This document shows, piece by piece, positions 38,948-47,186 of a DNA stretch of 64,000 bases (position 1 is the first letter of the stretch; the number at the start of each line of letters is the position of its first letter). A program made the position numbers and the translations under genes. The stretch comes from Kosakonia sp. SMBL-WEM22 (lineage in GTDB: Bacteria; Pseudomonadota; Gammaproteobacteria; Enterobacterales; Enterobacteriaceae): NCBI RefSeq assembly GCF_014490785.1, contig NZ_CP051488.1, positions 3,720,001-3,784,000 on the forward strand, given 5' to 3'. A model generated the notes under the pieces. That model did no database searches. It saw only the letters and a list, made by a program, of their open reading frames with translations, and was not told where the DNA came from.

Positions 38948-40051
38948 ATGACCGCAAAGTATTTCGCTATTTTGACTAACCTGGGGGCGGCAAAGCTTGC
39001 GAATGCTGCCGCGCTGGGCACGCAAATTAACCTGACGCAGCTGGCCGTCGGCGATGCCAATGGCCAGCTGCCTACACCCGATCCGGCGCAGACCAAACTA
39101 ATTAACCAGAAGCGTATCGCGCCGCTAAACCGGCTCTCGATTGATCCGAAAAATGGCAGCCAGATTATTGCCGAGCAGGTGATCCCGGAAACCGAAGGCG
39201 GCTTCTGGATCCGTGAAATTGGTCTCTATGACGATGCTGGCGTGCTGATTGCGGTGGCGAACTGCCCGGAGACCTACAAACCGCAACTGCAGGAGGGTAG
39301 CGGACGCACGCAGACCATCCGTATGGTGGTAGTCGTCTCCTCAACGGCAGCGGTGACGCTGAAAATCGACCCGTCGGTGGTGCTGGCCACCCGCCAGTAT
39401 GCTGATGATCTACTGGATAACCACCTCAAGGCCGCCAATCCGCACCCGCAATATGCGCCGCTCGCCAGCCCGGTTTTTACCGGCATCCCGACGGTTCCGG
39501 ACGCGCTGGTAGGTAATTACAGTCAGCAGATTGCCAATACCAAATATGTGCGTGATGTCGTGGCAAGTGATGCCTACATTCTGCCGGTAGGCGCGCCGGT
39601 TGCCTGGCCGCTGGCAGCCGCGCCCTCTGGCTGGTTCCTCTGTAATGGCGCCACGTTCGACAAAGCAAAGTATCCGCGCCTGGCGGCAGCGTATCCGGCC
39701 GGTTTAGTGCCAGACCTGCGCGGCGAGTTTATTCGCGGCTGGGATGCTGGGCGCGGAGCAGATCCTGCCCGTGCGTTACTAAGCTGGCAGAAAGGAACCA
39801 TAAACCTCAACGACCCTTCAATCACTTCGGTAGGCATAGCAAGCCCGATTCATGCCAATGACAACATAGCCACTGCCAGGAGTGACTTCGGGTTAGATCC
39901 TGTGATGAAAAGCGATTATCCGAACGTGATGAATGCCTTTTTCGCCACACCGCAGGCAGCCATCGACATAGATGCCAACGGGTATGCCGGAGGCTATGGC
40001 AGTACCCGTCCACGCAACCTTGCCTTTAACTTCATTGTGAGAGCCGCATAA
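38948..40051 (+). CDS. Tail fibre protein, copy 1 (gpH-like)
   Basis: Receptor-binding fibre, 367 residues from MTAKYFAILTN at 38948; the longer ORF from 38849 covers the promoter and is rejected. P2 H is far longer (669). The N-terminal ~150 residues form the P2 H baseplate-attachment domain (EGGFWIREIGLYDDAGVLIA, NCPETYKPQLQEGSGRTQTI). The C-terminal part has a tail-collar domain (GWFLCNGATFDKAKYPRLAA, DLRGEFIRGWDAGRGADP) and a short variable tip. The last base overlaps its chaperone gene (TAATG). Confidence 0.92.
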   Translation: MTAKYFAILTNLGAAKLANAAALGTQINLTQLAVGDANGQLPTPDPAQTKLINQKRIAPLNRLSIDPKNGSQIIAEQVIPETEGGFWIREIGLYDDAGVLIAVANCPETYKPQLQEGSGRTQTIRMVVVVSSTAAVTLKIDPSVVLATRQYADDLLDNHLKAANPHPQYAPLASPVFTGIPTVPDALVGNYSQQIANTKYVRDVVASDAYILPVGAPVAWPLAAAPSGWFLCNGATFDKAKYPRLAAAYPAGLVPDLRGEFIRGWDAGRGADPARALLSWQKGTINLNDPSITSVGIASPIHANDNIATARSDFGLDPVMKSDYPNVMNAFFATPQAAIDIDANGYAGGYGSTRPRNLAFNFIVRAA

Positions 40052-40647
40052 TGACAACCGCTATTTTTGACGAAAATCACTTAGCCAGCCAGGCGGGTAC
40101 TGCCACCGTCTATAACTTTGACGCGTTGAGCCGCGAGTGCCTCGGCAGCAGCGTCGAGTATCTTGCCGTCGGCGTCGGTATTCCGGCGAACTCCACGCTT
40201 GATAAACCGTTGGTCGGGAAACCGGGGTTTGCGGTGCGCCGCAACGCAGCGCTGGATGGCTGGGAGTACGCCGCCGACCATCGCGGCAGCGACGTGTATG
40301 AGAAAGCCACCGGTGTGAAGAGAACGCTGACGCAGCTGGGCGATTACCCGGATGATGTCACCCCGCTGGCCCCCGCCACACCTTATGACCTATGGAACGG
40401 CAGCGCCTGGGTAACGGACGACGCCGCACAGCAGGCGGCGCAAATCGCGCAGGCAGAGCAAACCAAAGCCCGTCTGCTCAATCGTGCGAAAAACAGCATC
40501 AGCCTGTGGCAGACCGAACTGCAGCTCGGCATCATCAGCGACGATGATAAAACGCAGCTTATCACCTGGATGCGCTACATCCAGGCGCTGCAAAAGGTCG
40601 ATACGGGTACTGCGCCCGATATCGCCTGGCCTGAACAGCCGCAATAA
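40051..40647 (+). CDS. Tail fibre assembly chaperone Tfa, copy 1 (gpG-like)
   Basis: 198 residues of the Tfa family, which fold or cap the cognate fibre tip. The N-terminal half (YNFDALSRECLGSSVEYLAV) and C-terminal PYDLWNGSAWVTD plus coiled segment are typical. It differs from copy 2 by a single residue (DDAAQQ versus DEAAQQ). Confidence 0.93.
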   Translation: MTTAIFDENHLASQAGTATVYNFDALSRECLGSSVEYLAVGVGIPANSTLDKPLVGKPGFAVRRNAALDGWEYAADHRGSDVYEKATGVKRTLTQLGDYPDDVTPLAPATPYDLWNGSAWVTDDAAQQAAQIAQAEQTKARLLNRAKNSISLWQTELQLGIISDDDKTQLITWMRYIQALQKVDTGTAPDIAWPEQPQ

Positions 40648-40654
40648 AAGATGA

Positions 40655-40672
40655 CGGGCTGCGGCCCGTTTT
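40655..40672 (+). terminator. Terminator after fibre module 1
   Basis: CGGGCTGCGGCCCG hairpin with only T4; weaker than its two sisters. Confidence 0.65.
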
Positions 40673-40704
40673 GCCGGGTGGCACTACGTTTACCCGGCCT
40701 ACAC
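40673..40704. repeat. REP-like element inside the tailocin
   Basis: GCCGGGTGGCACTACGTTTA followed by CCCGGCCTAC is a chromosomal REP unit; a second palindrome (CCTGATAAGGCG...CGCCATCAGG, 40714-40740) follows, forming a BIME-like pair between the two fibre modules. Confidence 0.7.
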
Positions 40705-40750
40705 TTCGCCAATGCCTGATAAGGCGAAACCGCCATCAGGCTGGGGAAGT

Positions 40751-40809
40751 TGTTCCGCCTGGCAGCCAACCGCATTCGATAGCCCCTTCCCCAAACTGCC
40801 CGCGACAAT
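40751..40809 (+). promoter_or_regulatory. Late promoter of fibre module 2
   Basis: TTGT-N12-CCA box (TGT 40751-40753, CCA 40766-40768); GACAAT at 40804-40809, 53 bp from the first T. Confidence 0.62.
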
Positions 40810-40849
40810 AGCGTTTACTCAATCGCTAACAGAGAGTGAAGGCCTGACT

Positions 40850-41947
40850 ATGAAATATTTTGCCATTTTGACCCACGAGGGGGCCGCGAAGCTTGCGAAT
40901 GCCACCGCGCTCGGCACGCAGCTGAAACTGACCCATATGGCCACCGGCGACGGTAACGGTACCCTGCCCACCCCCGATCCCGCACAAACAGAGCTGGTTA
41001 ACCAGAAACGTATTGCGCCACTCAATATGCTCTTTGTCGACCCTGGCGACGCGAACCTGATTATCGCCGAACAGGTTATTCCGGAGAACGAAGGCGGCTT
41101 CTGGATCCGTGAAATTGGTCTCTATGACAATGCTGGCGTGCTGATCGCGGTGGCGAACTGCCCGGAAACGTATAAACCGCAACTGCAGGAGGGTAGCGGA
41201 CGCACGCAGACCATTCGTATGGCGCTGGTGGTCTCCTCAACCTCGGCGGTGAGCCTGAAAATCGACCCGTCGGTGGTGCTGGCCACCCGCCAGTATGCTG
41301 ATGAGCTGCTGAGTAACCACCTCAAAGCCGCTAATCCGCACCCGCAATATGCGCCGCTCGCCAGCCCGGTTTTTACCGGCATCCCGACGGTTCCGGATGC
41401 GCCAATCGGTAACTACGGTCAGCAGATTGCCAATACCAAATATGTGCGTGATGTCGTGGCAAGTGATGCCTACATTCTGCCGGTAGGCGCGCCGGTTGCC
41501 TGGCCGCTGGCAGCCGCGCCCTCTGGCTGGTTCCTCTGTAATGGCGCCACGTTCGACAAGACAAAATATCCGCGTCTGGCGGCAGCGTATCCGGCCGGCT
41601 TGCTGCCGGATCTGCGTGGGGAGTTTATTCGCGGCTGGGATGCTGGGCGCGGAGCAGATCCTGCCCGTGCGTTACTAAGCTGGCAGAAAGGAACCATCCA
41701 TATCAACGATCCCTCGCTTAGCTCGGTAAACCTGGCAAGCCCGATCCATGCCAATGACAACGTAGCCACTGCCAGGAGTGACTTCGGGTTAGATCCTGTG
41801 ATGAAAAGCGATTATCCGAACGTGATGAATGCCTTTTTGGTCACACCGCAGGCAGCCGCCGACATGAATGCCGGCGGGTTTGCCGAAGGCTATGGAAGCA
41901 CCCGTCCACGCAACCTTGCCTTTAACTTCATTGTGAGAGCCGCATAA
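40850..41947 (+). CDS. Tail fibre protein, copy 2 (gpH-like)
   Basis: 365 residues from MKYFAILTHEG at 40850. Same architecture as copy 1: attachment domain, collar domain, short tip. The middle and collar parts are almost identical to copy 1 at DNA level, while differences cluster in the N-terminal ~60 residues and in the tip (for example TIHINDPSLSSVNLASP versus TINLNDPSITSVGIASP, and FLVTPQAAADMNAGGFAEG versus FFATPQAAIDIDANGYAGG). It overlaps its chaperone by one base. Confidence 0.92.
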   Translation: MKYFAILTHEGAAKLANATALGTQLKLTHMATGDGNGTLPTPDPAQTELVNQKRIAPLNMLFVDPGDANLIIAEQVIPENEGGFWIREIGLYDNAGVLIAVANCPETYKPQLQEGSGRTQTIRMALVVSSTSAVSLKIDPSVVLATRQYADELLSNHLKAANPHPQYAPLASPVFTGIPTVPDAPIGNYGQQIANTKYVRDVVASDAYILPVGAPVAWPLAAAPSGWFLCNGATFDKTKYPRLAAAYPAGLLPDLRGEFIRGWDAGRGADPARALLSWQKGTIHINDPSLSSVNLASPIHANDNVATARSDFGLDPVMKSDYPNVMNAFLVTPQAAADMNAGGFAEGYGSTRPRNLAFNFIVRAA

Positions 41948-42543
41948 TGACAACCGCTATTTTTGACGAAAATCACTTAGCCAGCCAGGCGGGTACTGCC
42001 ACCGTCTATAACTTTGACGCGTTGAGCCGCGAGTGCCTCGGCAGCAGCGTCGAGTATCTTGCCGTCGGCGTCGGTATTCCGGCGAACTCCACGCTTGATA
42101 AACCGTTGGTCGGGAAACCGGGGTTTGCGGTGCGCCGCAACGCAGCGCTGGATGGCTGGGAGTACGCCGCCGACCATCGCGGCAGTGACGTGTATGAGAA
42201 AGCCACCGGTGTGAAGAGAACGCTGACGCAGCTGGGCGATTACCCGGATGATGTCACCCCGCTCGCCCCCGCCACACCTTATGACCTATGGAACGGCAGC
42301 GCCTGGGTAACGGATGAGGCCGCACAGCAGGCGGCGCAAATCGCGCAGGCAGAGCAAACCAAAGCCCGTCTGCTCAATCGTGCGAAAAACAGCATCAGCC
42401 TGTGGCAGACCGAACTGCAGCTCGGCATCATCAGCGACGATGATAAAACGCAGCTTATCACCTGGATGCGCTACATCCAGGCGCTGCAAAAGGTCGATAC
42501 GGGTACTGCGCCCGATATCGCCTGGCCTGAACAGCCGCAATAA
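41947..42543 (+). CDS. Tail fibre assembly chaperone Tfa, copy 2 (gpG-like)
   Basis: 198 residues, one residue different from copy 1, 1896 bp away. Near-identity between the chaperones while the fibre tips differ suggests a recent duplication or ongoing gene conversion. Confidence 0.93.
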   Translation: MTTAIFDENHLASQAGTATVYNFDALSRECLGSSVEYLAVGVGIPANSTLDKPLVGKPGFAVRRNAALDGWEYAADHRGSDVYEKATGVKRTLTQLGDYPDDVTPLAPATPYDLWNGSAWVTDEAAQQAAQIAQAEQTKARLLNRAKNSISLWQTELQLGIISDDDKTQLITWMRYIQALQKVDTGTAPDIAWPEQPQ

Positions 42544-42550
42544 AAGATGA

Positions 42551-42572
42551 CGGGCTACGGCCCGTTTTTTTT
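42551..42572 (+). terminator. Terminator after fibre module 2
   Basis: CGGGCTACGGCCCG hairpin and T8, the same sequence as the terminator after gene I. Confidence 0.85.
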
Positions 42573-42584
42573 AATCCCCGCTGT

Positions 42585-42642
42585 TGTATCAGCCGCTCGC
42601 CAACCCGGACAAATAGCGCGCCGCGACGCCACACTCGAAAAT
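42585..42642 (+). promoter_or_regulatory. Late promoter PF (sheath unit)
   Basis: TTGT-N12-CCA box (TGT 42585-42587, CCA 42600-42602); GAAAAT at 42637-42642, 52 bp from the first T. It precedes FI, as PF does in P2. Confidence 0.68.
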
Positions 42643-42674
42643 AGCACTCACCCCAACACCACGGAGTTAAACGG

Positions 42675-43856
42675 ATGAGTGATTATCATCATGGCGTTCA
42701 GGTCGTCGAAATCAACGATGGCACGCGCGTCATTTCCACAGTCTCAACGGCCATTGTCGGCATGGTTTGTACCGCCAGCGATGCAGACGCAGGGATGTTC
42801 CCCCTCAATGAACCGGTTCTGATCACCAACGTGCAGAGCGCAATTGCCAAAGCGGGCAAACAAGGCACGCTGGCGGCGTCGCTGCAGGCAATTGCCGACC
42901 AGGCAAAACCGGTGATCGTTGTTGTTCGCGTTGCCGAAGGCAGCGGTGAGGACGCGCAAGCGCAAACCCTCTCTAACATCATCGGCACCACCGACGAAAA
43001 CGGAAAATATACCGGCCTGAAAGCGCTGCTGACCGCCGAAGCAGTGACCGGCGTGAAACCGCGTATTCTTGGCGTACCCGGCCTTGATAGCCTCGACGTC
43101 GCTACCGCGCTGGCACCGATTTGCCAGAAGCTGCGCGCCTTTGGTTATGTCAGCGCCTGGGGCTGTAAAACCATTTCTGAAGCGATCAAGTACCGCGAGA
43201 ACTTCAGCCAGCGCGAACTGATGGTGATCTGGCCCGATTTCCTCGCCTGGGATACCGCCAGCAACAGCTCTTCTGTCGCTTACTCGACGGCTCGCGCGCT
43301 GGGTCTGCGTGCGGCAATTGACCAGTCCGCAGGCTGGCATAAAACCCTCTCTAATGTTGGCGTTAATGGCGTTACCGGCATCAGCACCCCGGTGTTCTGG
43401 GATCTGCAGGAGTCGGGCACCGATGCCGATCTGCTAAACGAAGCGGGCATTACCACGCTGATTCGCAAAGATGGCTTCCGTTTCTGGGGCAACCGTACCT
43501 GCTCCGACGATCCGCTGTTCCTGTTTGAAAACTACACCCGCACCGCGCAGGTGATTGCCGACACCATGGCTGACGCGCATATGTGGGCGGTGGACAAACC
43601 GGTCACCGCATCGCTGATCCGCGACATCATTGACGGCATCAACGCAAAATTCCGCGAACTTAAAAGCAATGGCTACATCATCGATGCCACCTGCTGGTTC
43701 GATGAAGAGGCGAATGACGCGGCATCGCTAAAGGCGGGCAAGCTCTATATCGATTACGACTATACGCCGGTGCCGCCTCTGGAAAACCTGACCCTGCGCC
43801 AGCGCATCACGGATAAGTATCTGGCGAACCTGGTCTCCTCAGTTAACAGCAAGTAA
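42675..43856 (+). CDS. FI: Contractile tail sheath protein FI
   Basis: 393 residues (P2 FI: 396). Begins MSDYHHGVQVVEINDGTRVI; conserved blocks VSTAIVGMVCTASDAD, AWDTASNSSSVAYSTARALGLRAAIDQSAGWHKTLSN and RDGFRFWGNRTCSDDPLF identify the phage sheath. Presence of an intact sheath defines the tail as contractile. First gene of the FI-FII-E-T-U-D unit. Confidence 0.96.
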   Translation: MSDYHHGVQVVEINDGTRVISTVSTAIVGMVCTASDADAGMFPLNEPVLITNVQSAIAKAGKQGTLAASLQAIADQAKPVIVVVRVAEGSGEDAQAQTLSNIIGTTDENGKYTGLKALLTAEAVTGVKPRILGVPGLDSLDVATALAPICQKLRAFGYVSAWGCKTISEAIKYRENFSQRELMVIWPDFLAWDTASNSSSVAYSTARALGLRAAIDQSAGWHKTLSNVGVNGVTGISTPVFWDLQESGTDADLLNEAGITTLIRKDGFRFWGNRTCSDDPLFLFENYTRTAQVIADTMADAHMWAVDKPVTASLIRDIIDGINAKFRELKSNGYIIDATCWFDEEANDAASLKAGKLYIDYDYTPVPPLENLTLRQRITDKYLANLVSSVNSK

Positions 43857-43867
43857 GGAACAGATAG

Positions 43868-44386
43868 ATGGCAATGCCGCGAAAACTCAAATATATGAAC
43901 GTGTTCCTCAATGGCTTTAGCTATCAGGGGATCGCCAAATCGATCACGCTGCCGAAGCTGACCCGCAAGCTGGAGAACTACCGTGGCGCAGGCATGAACG
44001 GCGTAGCACCGATTGATATGGGGCTCGATGACGAAGCCCTGTCGATGGAGTGGTCGCTGGGCGGCTTCCCGGATGCCGCCATCTGGGAACTCTATGGTGC
44101 CACCACCGCCGATGCGGTTCCGATTCGCTTTGCCGGCTCCTACCAGCGCGATGACACCGGCGAGACAGTTGCCGTTGAAGTAGTAATGCGTGGCCGGCAG
44201 AAAGAGATCGACACCGGTGAGAACAAGCCGGGCGAAGATACCGAGTCCAAAATCTCCGTGGTCTGCAGCTACTTCAAGCTGACGATGGATGGCCAGGAGC
44301 TGGTGGAAATAGACACCGTCAACATGGTGGAGAGAGTGAACGGCGTCGATCGCCTTGAGCAGCACCGCCGTAATATCGGCCTGTAA
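43868..44386 (+). CDS. FII: Tail tube protein FII
   Basis: 172 residues, P2 length. MAMPRKLKYMNVFLNGFSYQ start and LPKLTRKLENYRGAGMNGVAP block are diagnostic. It forms the inner tube through which a tailocin dissipates membrane potential. Confidence 0.96.
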   Translation: MAMPRKLKYMNVFLNGFSYQGIAKSITLPKLTRKLENYRGAGMNGVAPIDMGLDDEALSMEWSLGGFPDAAIWELYGATTADAVPIRFAGSYQRDDTGETVAVEVVMRGRQKEIDTGENKPGEDTESKISVVCSYFKLTMDGQELVEIDTVNMVERVNGVDRLEQHRRNIGL

Positions 44387-44448
44387 TAACCGCCCGGTCA
44401 GCCTGCTGGCCGGGTACCTTTTCCCGCGAAGAAGAGAGTGAGGATGCC

Positions 44449-44730
44449 ATGAGCAACGAAACTGACAACGTGATTACCCTGGAAACGCCTGTTAAGCGCG
44501 GCGAGCAGGTAATTAACAGCGTGACGCTGATGAAACCCAACGCCGGTACCCTGCGCGGGTTGAGCCTGGCATCGGTGGCGAACGCCGATGTCGACGCGCT
44601 GATTAAAGTGCTGCCGCGCATCACTTCACCCTCGCTGACGGAGCAGGAAGTGGGTGCCCTCGACCTGGTCGATATGGTTGCGCTGGCGGGCAAGGTGGTC
44701 GGTTTTTTGTCACCGGCTTCGGCACAGTAA
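44449..44730 (+). CDS. E: Tail assembly chaperone E (gpE)
   Basis: 93 residues. Follows FII and carries the slippery heptamer T-TTT-TTG at 44703-44709 shortly before its stop, so a fraction of ribosomes shift to make E+E'. P2 uses the same heptamer. E binds the tape measure during tube assembly. Confidence 0.92.
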   Translation: MSNETDNVITLETPVKRGEQVINSVTLMKPNAGTLRGLSLASVANADVDALIKVLPRITSPSLTEQEVGALDLVDMVALAGKVVGFLSPASAQ

Positions 44731-44882
44731 CTTTTCCGGCCACTCTGTCGGTTGACGATCTGATGGCGGATATTGCGGTGATCTTTCACTGGCCGCCGTC
44801 AGAACTTTACCCCCTGAGCCTGACAGAACTCATCACCTGGCGCGAAAAAGCGCTACAGCGAAGCGGAAACAGATATGAGTAA
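44449..44882 (+). CDS. E': Tail assembly chaperone E+E' (programmed -1 frameshift)
   Basis: After a -1 slip at 44703-44709 the frame continues VTGFGTVTFPATLSVDDLMA ... IFHWPPSELYPLSLTELITW and ends REKALQRSGNRYE at 44882, matching the P2 E' part. There is no independent start for E'. The E' stop overlaps the start of T. Confidence 0.88.
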
Positions 44883-46737
44883 CAGCGCAAAATTAGAGGA
44901 ATTGCTCACGGCTGTTGATCAGGCGACGCGCCCGTTTAAATCGTTGCAGACAGAGAGCCTCTCTCTGTCCGACCACGTCAAAGCAACGGAGAAAGATCTG
45001 CGCGGCTTATATAACCAGCTTGCGCAGGTCGACGAGATCACGCGCGCGCAGAACACCATCGTCGCCGTCGATAAACGCATTGAAGCCTTGCGCCAGCGCC
45101 AGAGAAAGCTACTGGAGGTGGTTGAGACGCCCGGACAAGTCAGGCTGCTGGAATTTACCGCCCATCAGAAACTTGAGCTCATGCAACGACGCGATACCTT
45201 ACGTGAAAATATCGCGGCTAAGCAGCAGTCGCTGGCAACAGCCGGTATTACGACGGCCTCACCGTCATCCGCGAAGCAACAGCTGCAAAGCCGGATCGGT
45301 GAGACTTCCACCCAGTTGAGCGCCCAGCGGCAGGCGCTTGAACAAGCGCAGAAGCAGGAGCAGCGCCAGCAGCGCGCGGCAAAAATCCAGGCCGTACAGC
45401 AGCGCCTTCTCGGCGCAGGCGAAAAGGTCTCTGCCATTGGCGCGAGGGGTATGTCGATTGCCTCGACCGGCTTTGAACTGGGCAAAAAAATCATGCAGCC
45501 AGGCTTTGAGGCGTCGCTGAAAAATAGCCCGCTTGCGCCTGCCGCAACGTCCGGTAACGCAGAGCCCGATGTGCAGAAGACCCCCTCAGCTTCCGGAACC
45601 GCGGTCGCTACGCTGCAAAACCGTTCAGGAACAGCCGTTGCAACCCTGCAAAACAGTGTCAGTACCCCGGGAACTGCGGTCGCTGCACTGCAGAATAGCG
45701 CTGCCGGTCCCGCTGCGGCGATGCAGAACAGTGTCGGTAACCTCGGCACGGATCTCGAAGCGCTGCAGGCGGCTTACCAGTCGTTGAGCGTGGATATCTT
45801 CAGTACCCAGGAGTCATCTCTGCGCTCGCTGGTGCAGACCGCGACCCGCTATGTTGGCAAGCTGCAAGAGTGGGTGCAAAACAACCAGGGACTGGTGCAG
45901 AGTTTTGGGCTTATCGCCACGGTCGTGGTGGGTATTGCGGGTGCCGTCGGCACCGCGGCGGGCGTTATCGCGCCGGTATTCACCGGTATCAGCACGCTTA
46001 TCACTCTCGCAACCACATTCGGCAGCGTCTTTACCACCGTTTGCGGCGGGATAGCGGCAGTGCTTGGCTCACTCACGCTACCGATTGTCGCCATTATTGC
46101 CGGCGTCGCCGCCGCTGCGCTGCTGATCTATAAGTACTGGGAGCCAATTAGCGCCTTCTTTGGCGGCGTTATTGAAGGCATCAAAACGGCGTTTGCTCCT
46201 ATTGCCGAGTTGTTTGCGCCTTTCCAGCCACTTTTCGACGGCATAGGTAAAGTCATCAGTGACATTGCAGGGTGGTTCAACAATCTACTCACCCCAGTAA
46301 AATCCAGCCAACAAACCCTGGAGAGGTTCGGTAACGCCGGCAAGATATTCGGGCAATTGCTGGTTGAAGCGTTAACGTTGCCTTTCAAACCGCTAAAACT
46401 GCTGATTGAGGGAGTGACGTGGTTGCTGGATAAGCTGGGCGTTATTAACAAACAATCAGCAGATGCCGGCCCCGATAAGCAGCCGCAACCTACTGCTGGC
46501 GGTGCAGCGTTTGGCATAGTGCAACCTCCCCGCTTAGAGAACTATCAGGCGGCTCACCCCGCGGCAGGGGGTTCCTATGTCGATCAAAGTAAGAGCGAAT
46601 ACAACATCACCTTGCAGGGAGATATGTCGCCCGGCGGCGATGGCGTGCGCCAGTTTAAAGATCTACTGGCACAGCATGAGCAGGACAAACGCAATAACGC
46701 CCTTGCACAATTTAGCGCGACAGGAGGATATGCCTAA
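44875..46737 (+). CDS. T: Tail tape measure protein T
   Basis: Sets tail length. 620 residues against about 815 in P2, so a shorter tail is expected. An N-terminal coiled-coil region (1-~190, rich in Gln/Lys/Ala) is followed by a low-complexity stretch (about 240-290) with repeated GTAVATLQN-type units, a hydrophobic stretch (about 344-425) and a soluble C-terminus. It overlaps E' at the start and U at the end. Confidence 0.92.
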   Translation: MSNSAKLEELLTAVDQATRPFKSLQTESLSLSDHVKATEKDLRGLYNQLAQVDEITRAQNTIVAVDKRIEALRQRQRKLLEVVETPGQVRLLEFTAHQKLELMQRRDTLRENIAAKQQSLATAGITTASPSSAKQQLQSRIGETSTQLSAQRQALEQAQKQEQRQQRAAKIQAVQQRLLGAGEKVSAIGARGMSIASTGFELGKKIMQPGFEASLKNSPLAPAATSGNAEPDVQKTPSASGTAVATLQNRSGTAVATLQNSVSTPGTAVAALQNSAAGPAAAMQNSVGNLGTDLEALQAAYQSLSVDIFSTQESSLRSLVQTATRYVGKLQEWVQNNQGLVQSFGLIATVVVGIAGAVGTAAGVIAPVFTGISTLITLATTFGSVFTTVCGGIAAVLGSLTLPIVAIIAGVAAAALLIYKYWEPISAFFGGVIEGIKTAFAPIAELFAPFQPLFDGIGKVISDIAGWFNNLLTPVKSSQQTLERFGNAGKIFGQLLVEALTLPFKPLKLLIEGVTWLLDKLGVINKQSADAGPDKQPQPTAGGAAFGIVQPPRLENYQAAHPAAGGSYVDQSKSEYNITLQGDMSPGGDGVRQFKDLLAQHEQDKRNNALAQFSATGGYA

Positions 46738-47186
46738 TGATGCTGGCTCTGGGACCCTTTGTATTTATGCGGCAGACCCTGCCCTATCAAACCATGATAC
46801 GCGGTAGCAACTTCAGCTGGGCCAGCAATGCGCGCGTCGGTAAACGCGACGCCTATCAATTTGCTGGCCCCGGAAGCGACACGATTGATATCAGCGGCGA
46901 ACTCTTCCCGGAACTCACCGGCGGCATGCTGTCGCTTTCGGCGGTGCGTCTGATGGCGGAACAGGGCAAAGCCTGGCCGCTGATTGAGGGTACGGGCATG
47001 ATTTACGGGATGTATGTAATTAATAGCGTCAGCGAGACTGGCACTCTCTTTTACCCGGATGGTTCGCCGCGCAAAATCAGCTTCACACTAAAACTGACCC
47101 GTGTCGATGAGTCGCTGAAAGCGATGTTTGGCGACATTTATGACCAGGGTAAGCAGTGGGCGACCAACGTACTGGAGCGTGTCTAA
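46737..47186 (+). CDS. U: Tail protein U (gpU)
   Basis: 149 residues. LGPFVFMRQTLPYQTMIRGS, the AGPGSDTIDISGELFPELTGG block and GRVDESLKAMFGDIYDQG-like end match P2 U. Overlaps T by one base and D by one base (TAATG). Confidence 0.93.
   Translation: MMLALGPFVFMRQTLPYQTMIRGSNFSWASNARVGKRDAYQFAGPGSDTIDISGELFPELTGGMLSLSAVRLMAEQGKAWPLIEGTGMIYGMYVINSVSETGTLFYPDGSPRKISFTLKLTRVDESLKAMFGDIYDQGKQWATNVLERV

Noticed and set aside
38846..42572. Invertible fibre cassette (Gin/Cin type)
   Set aside because: The two modules are direct, not inverted, repeats and no invertase gene is present in the window.
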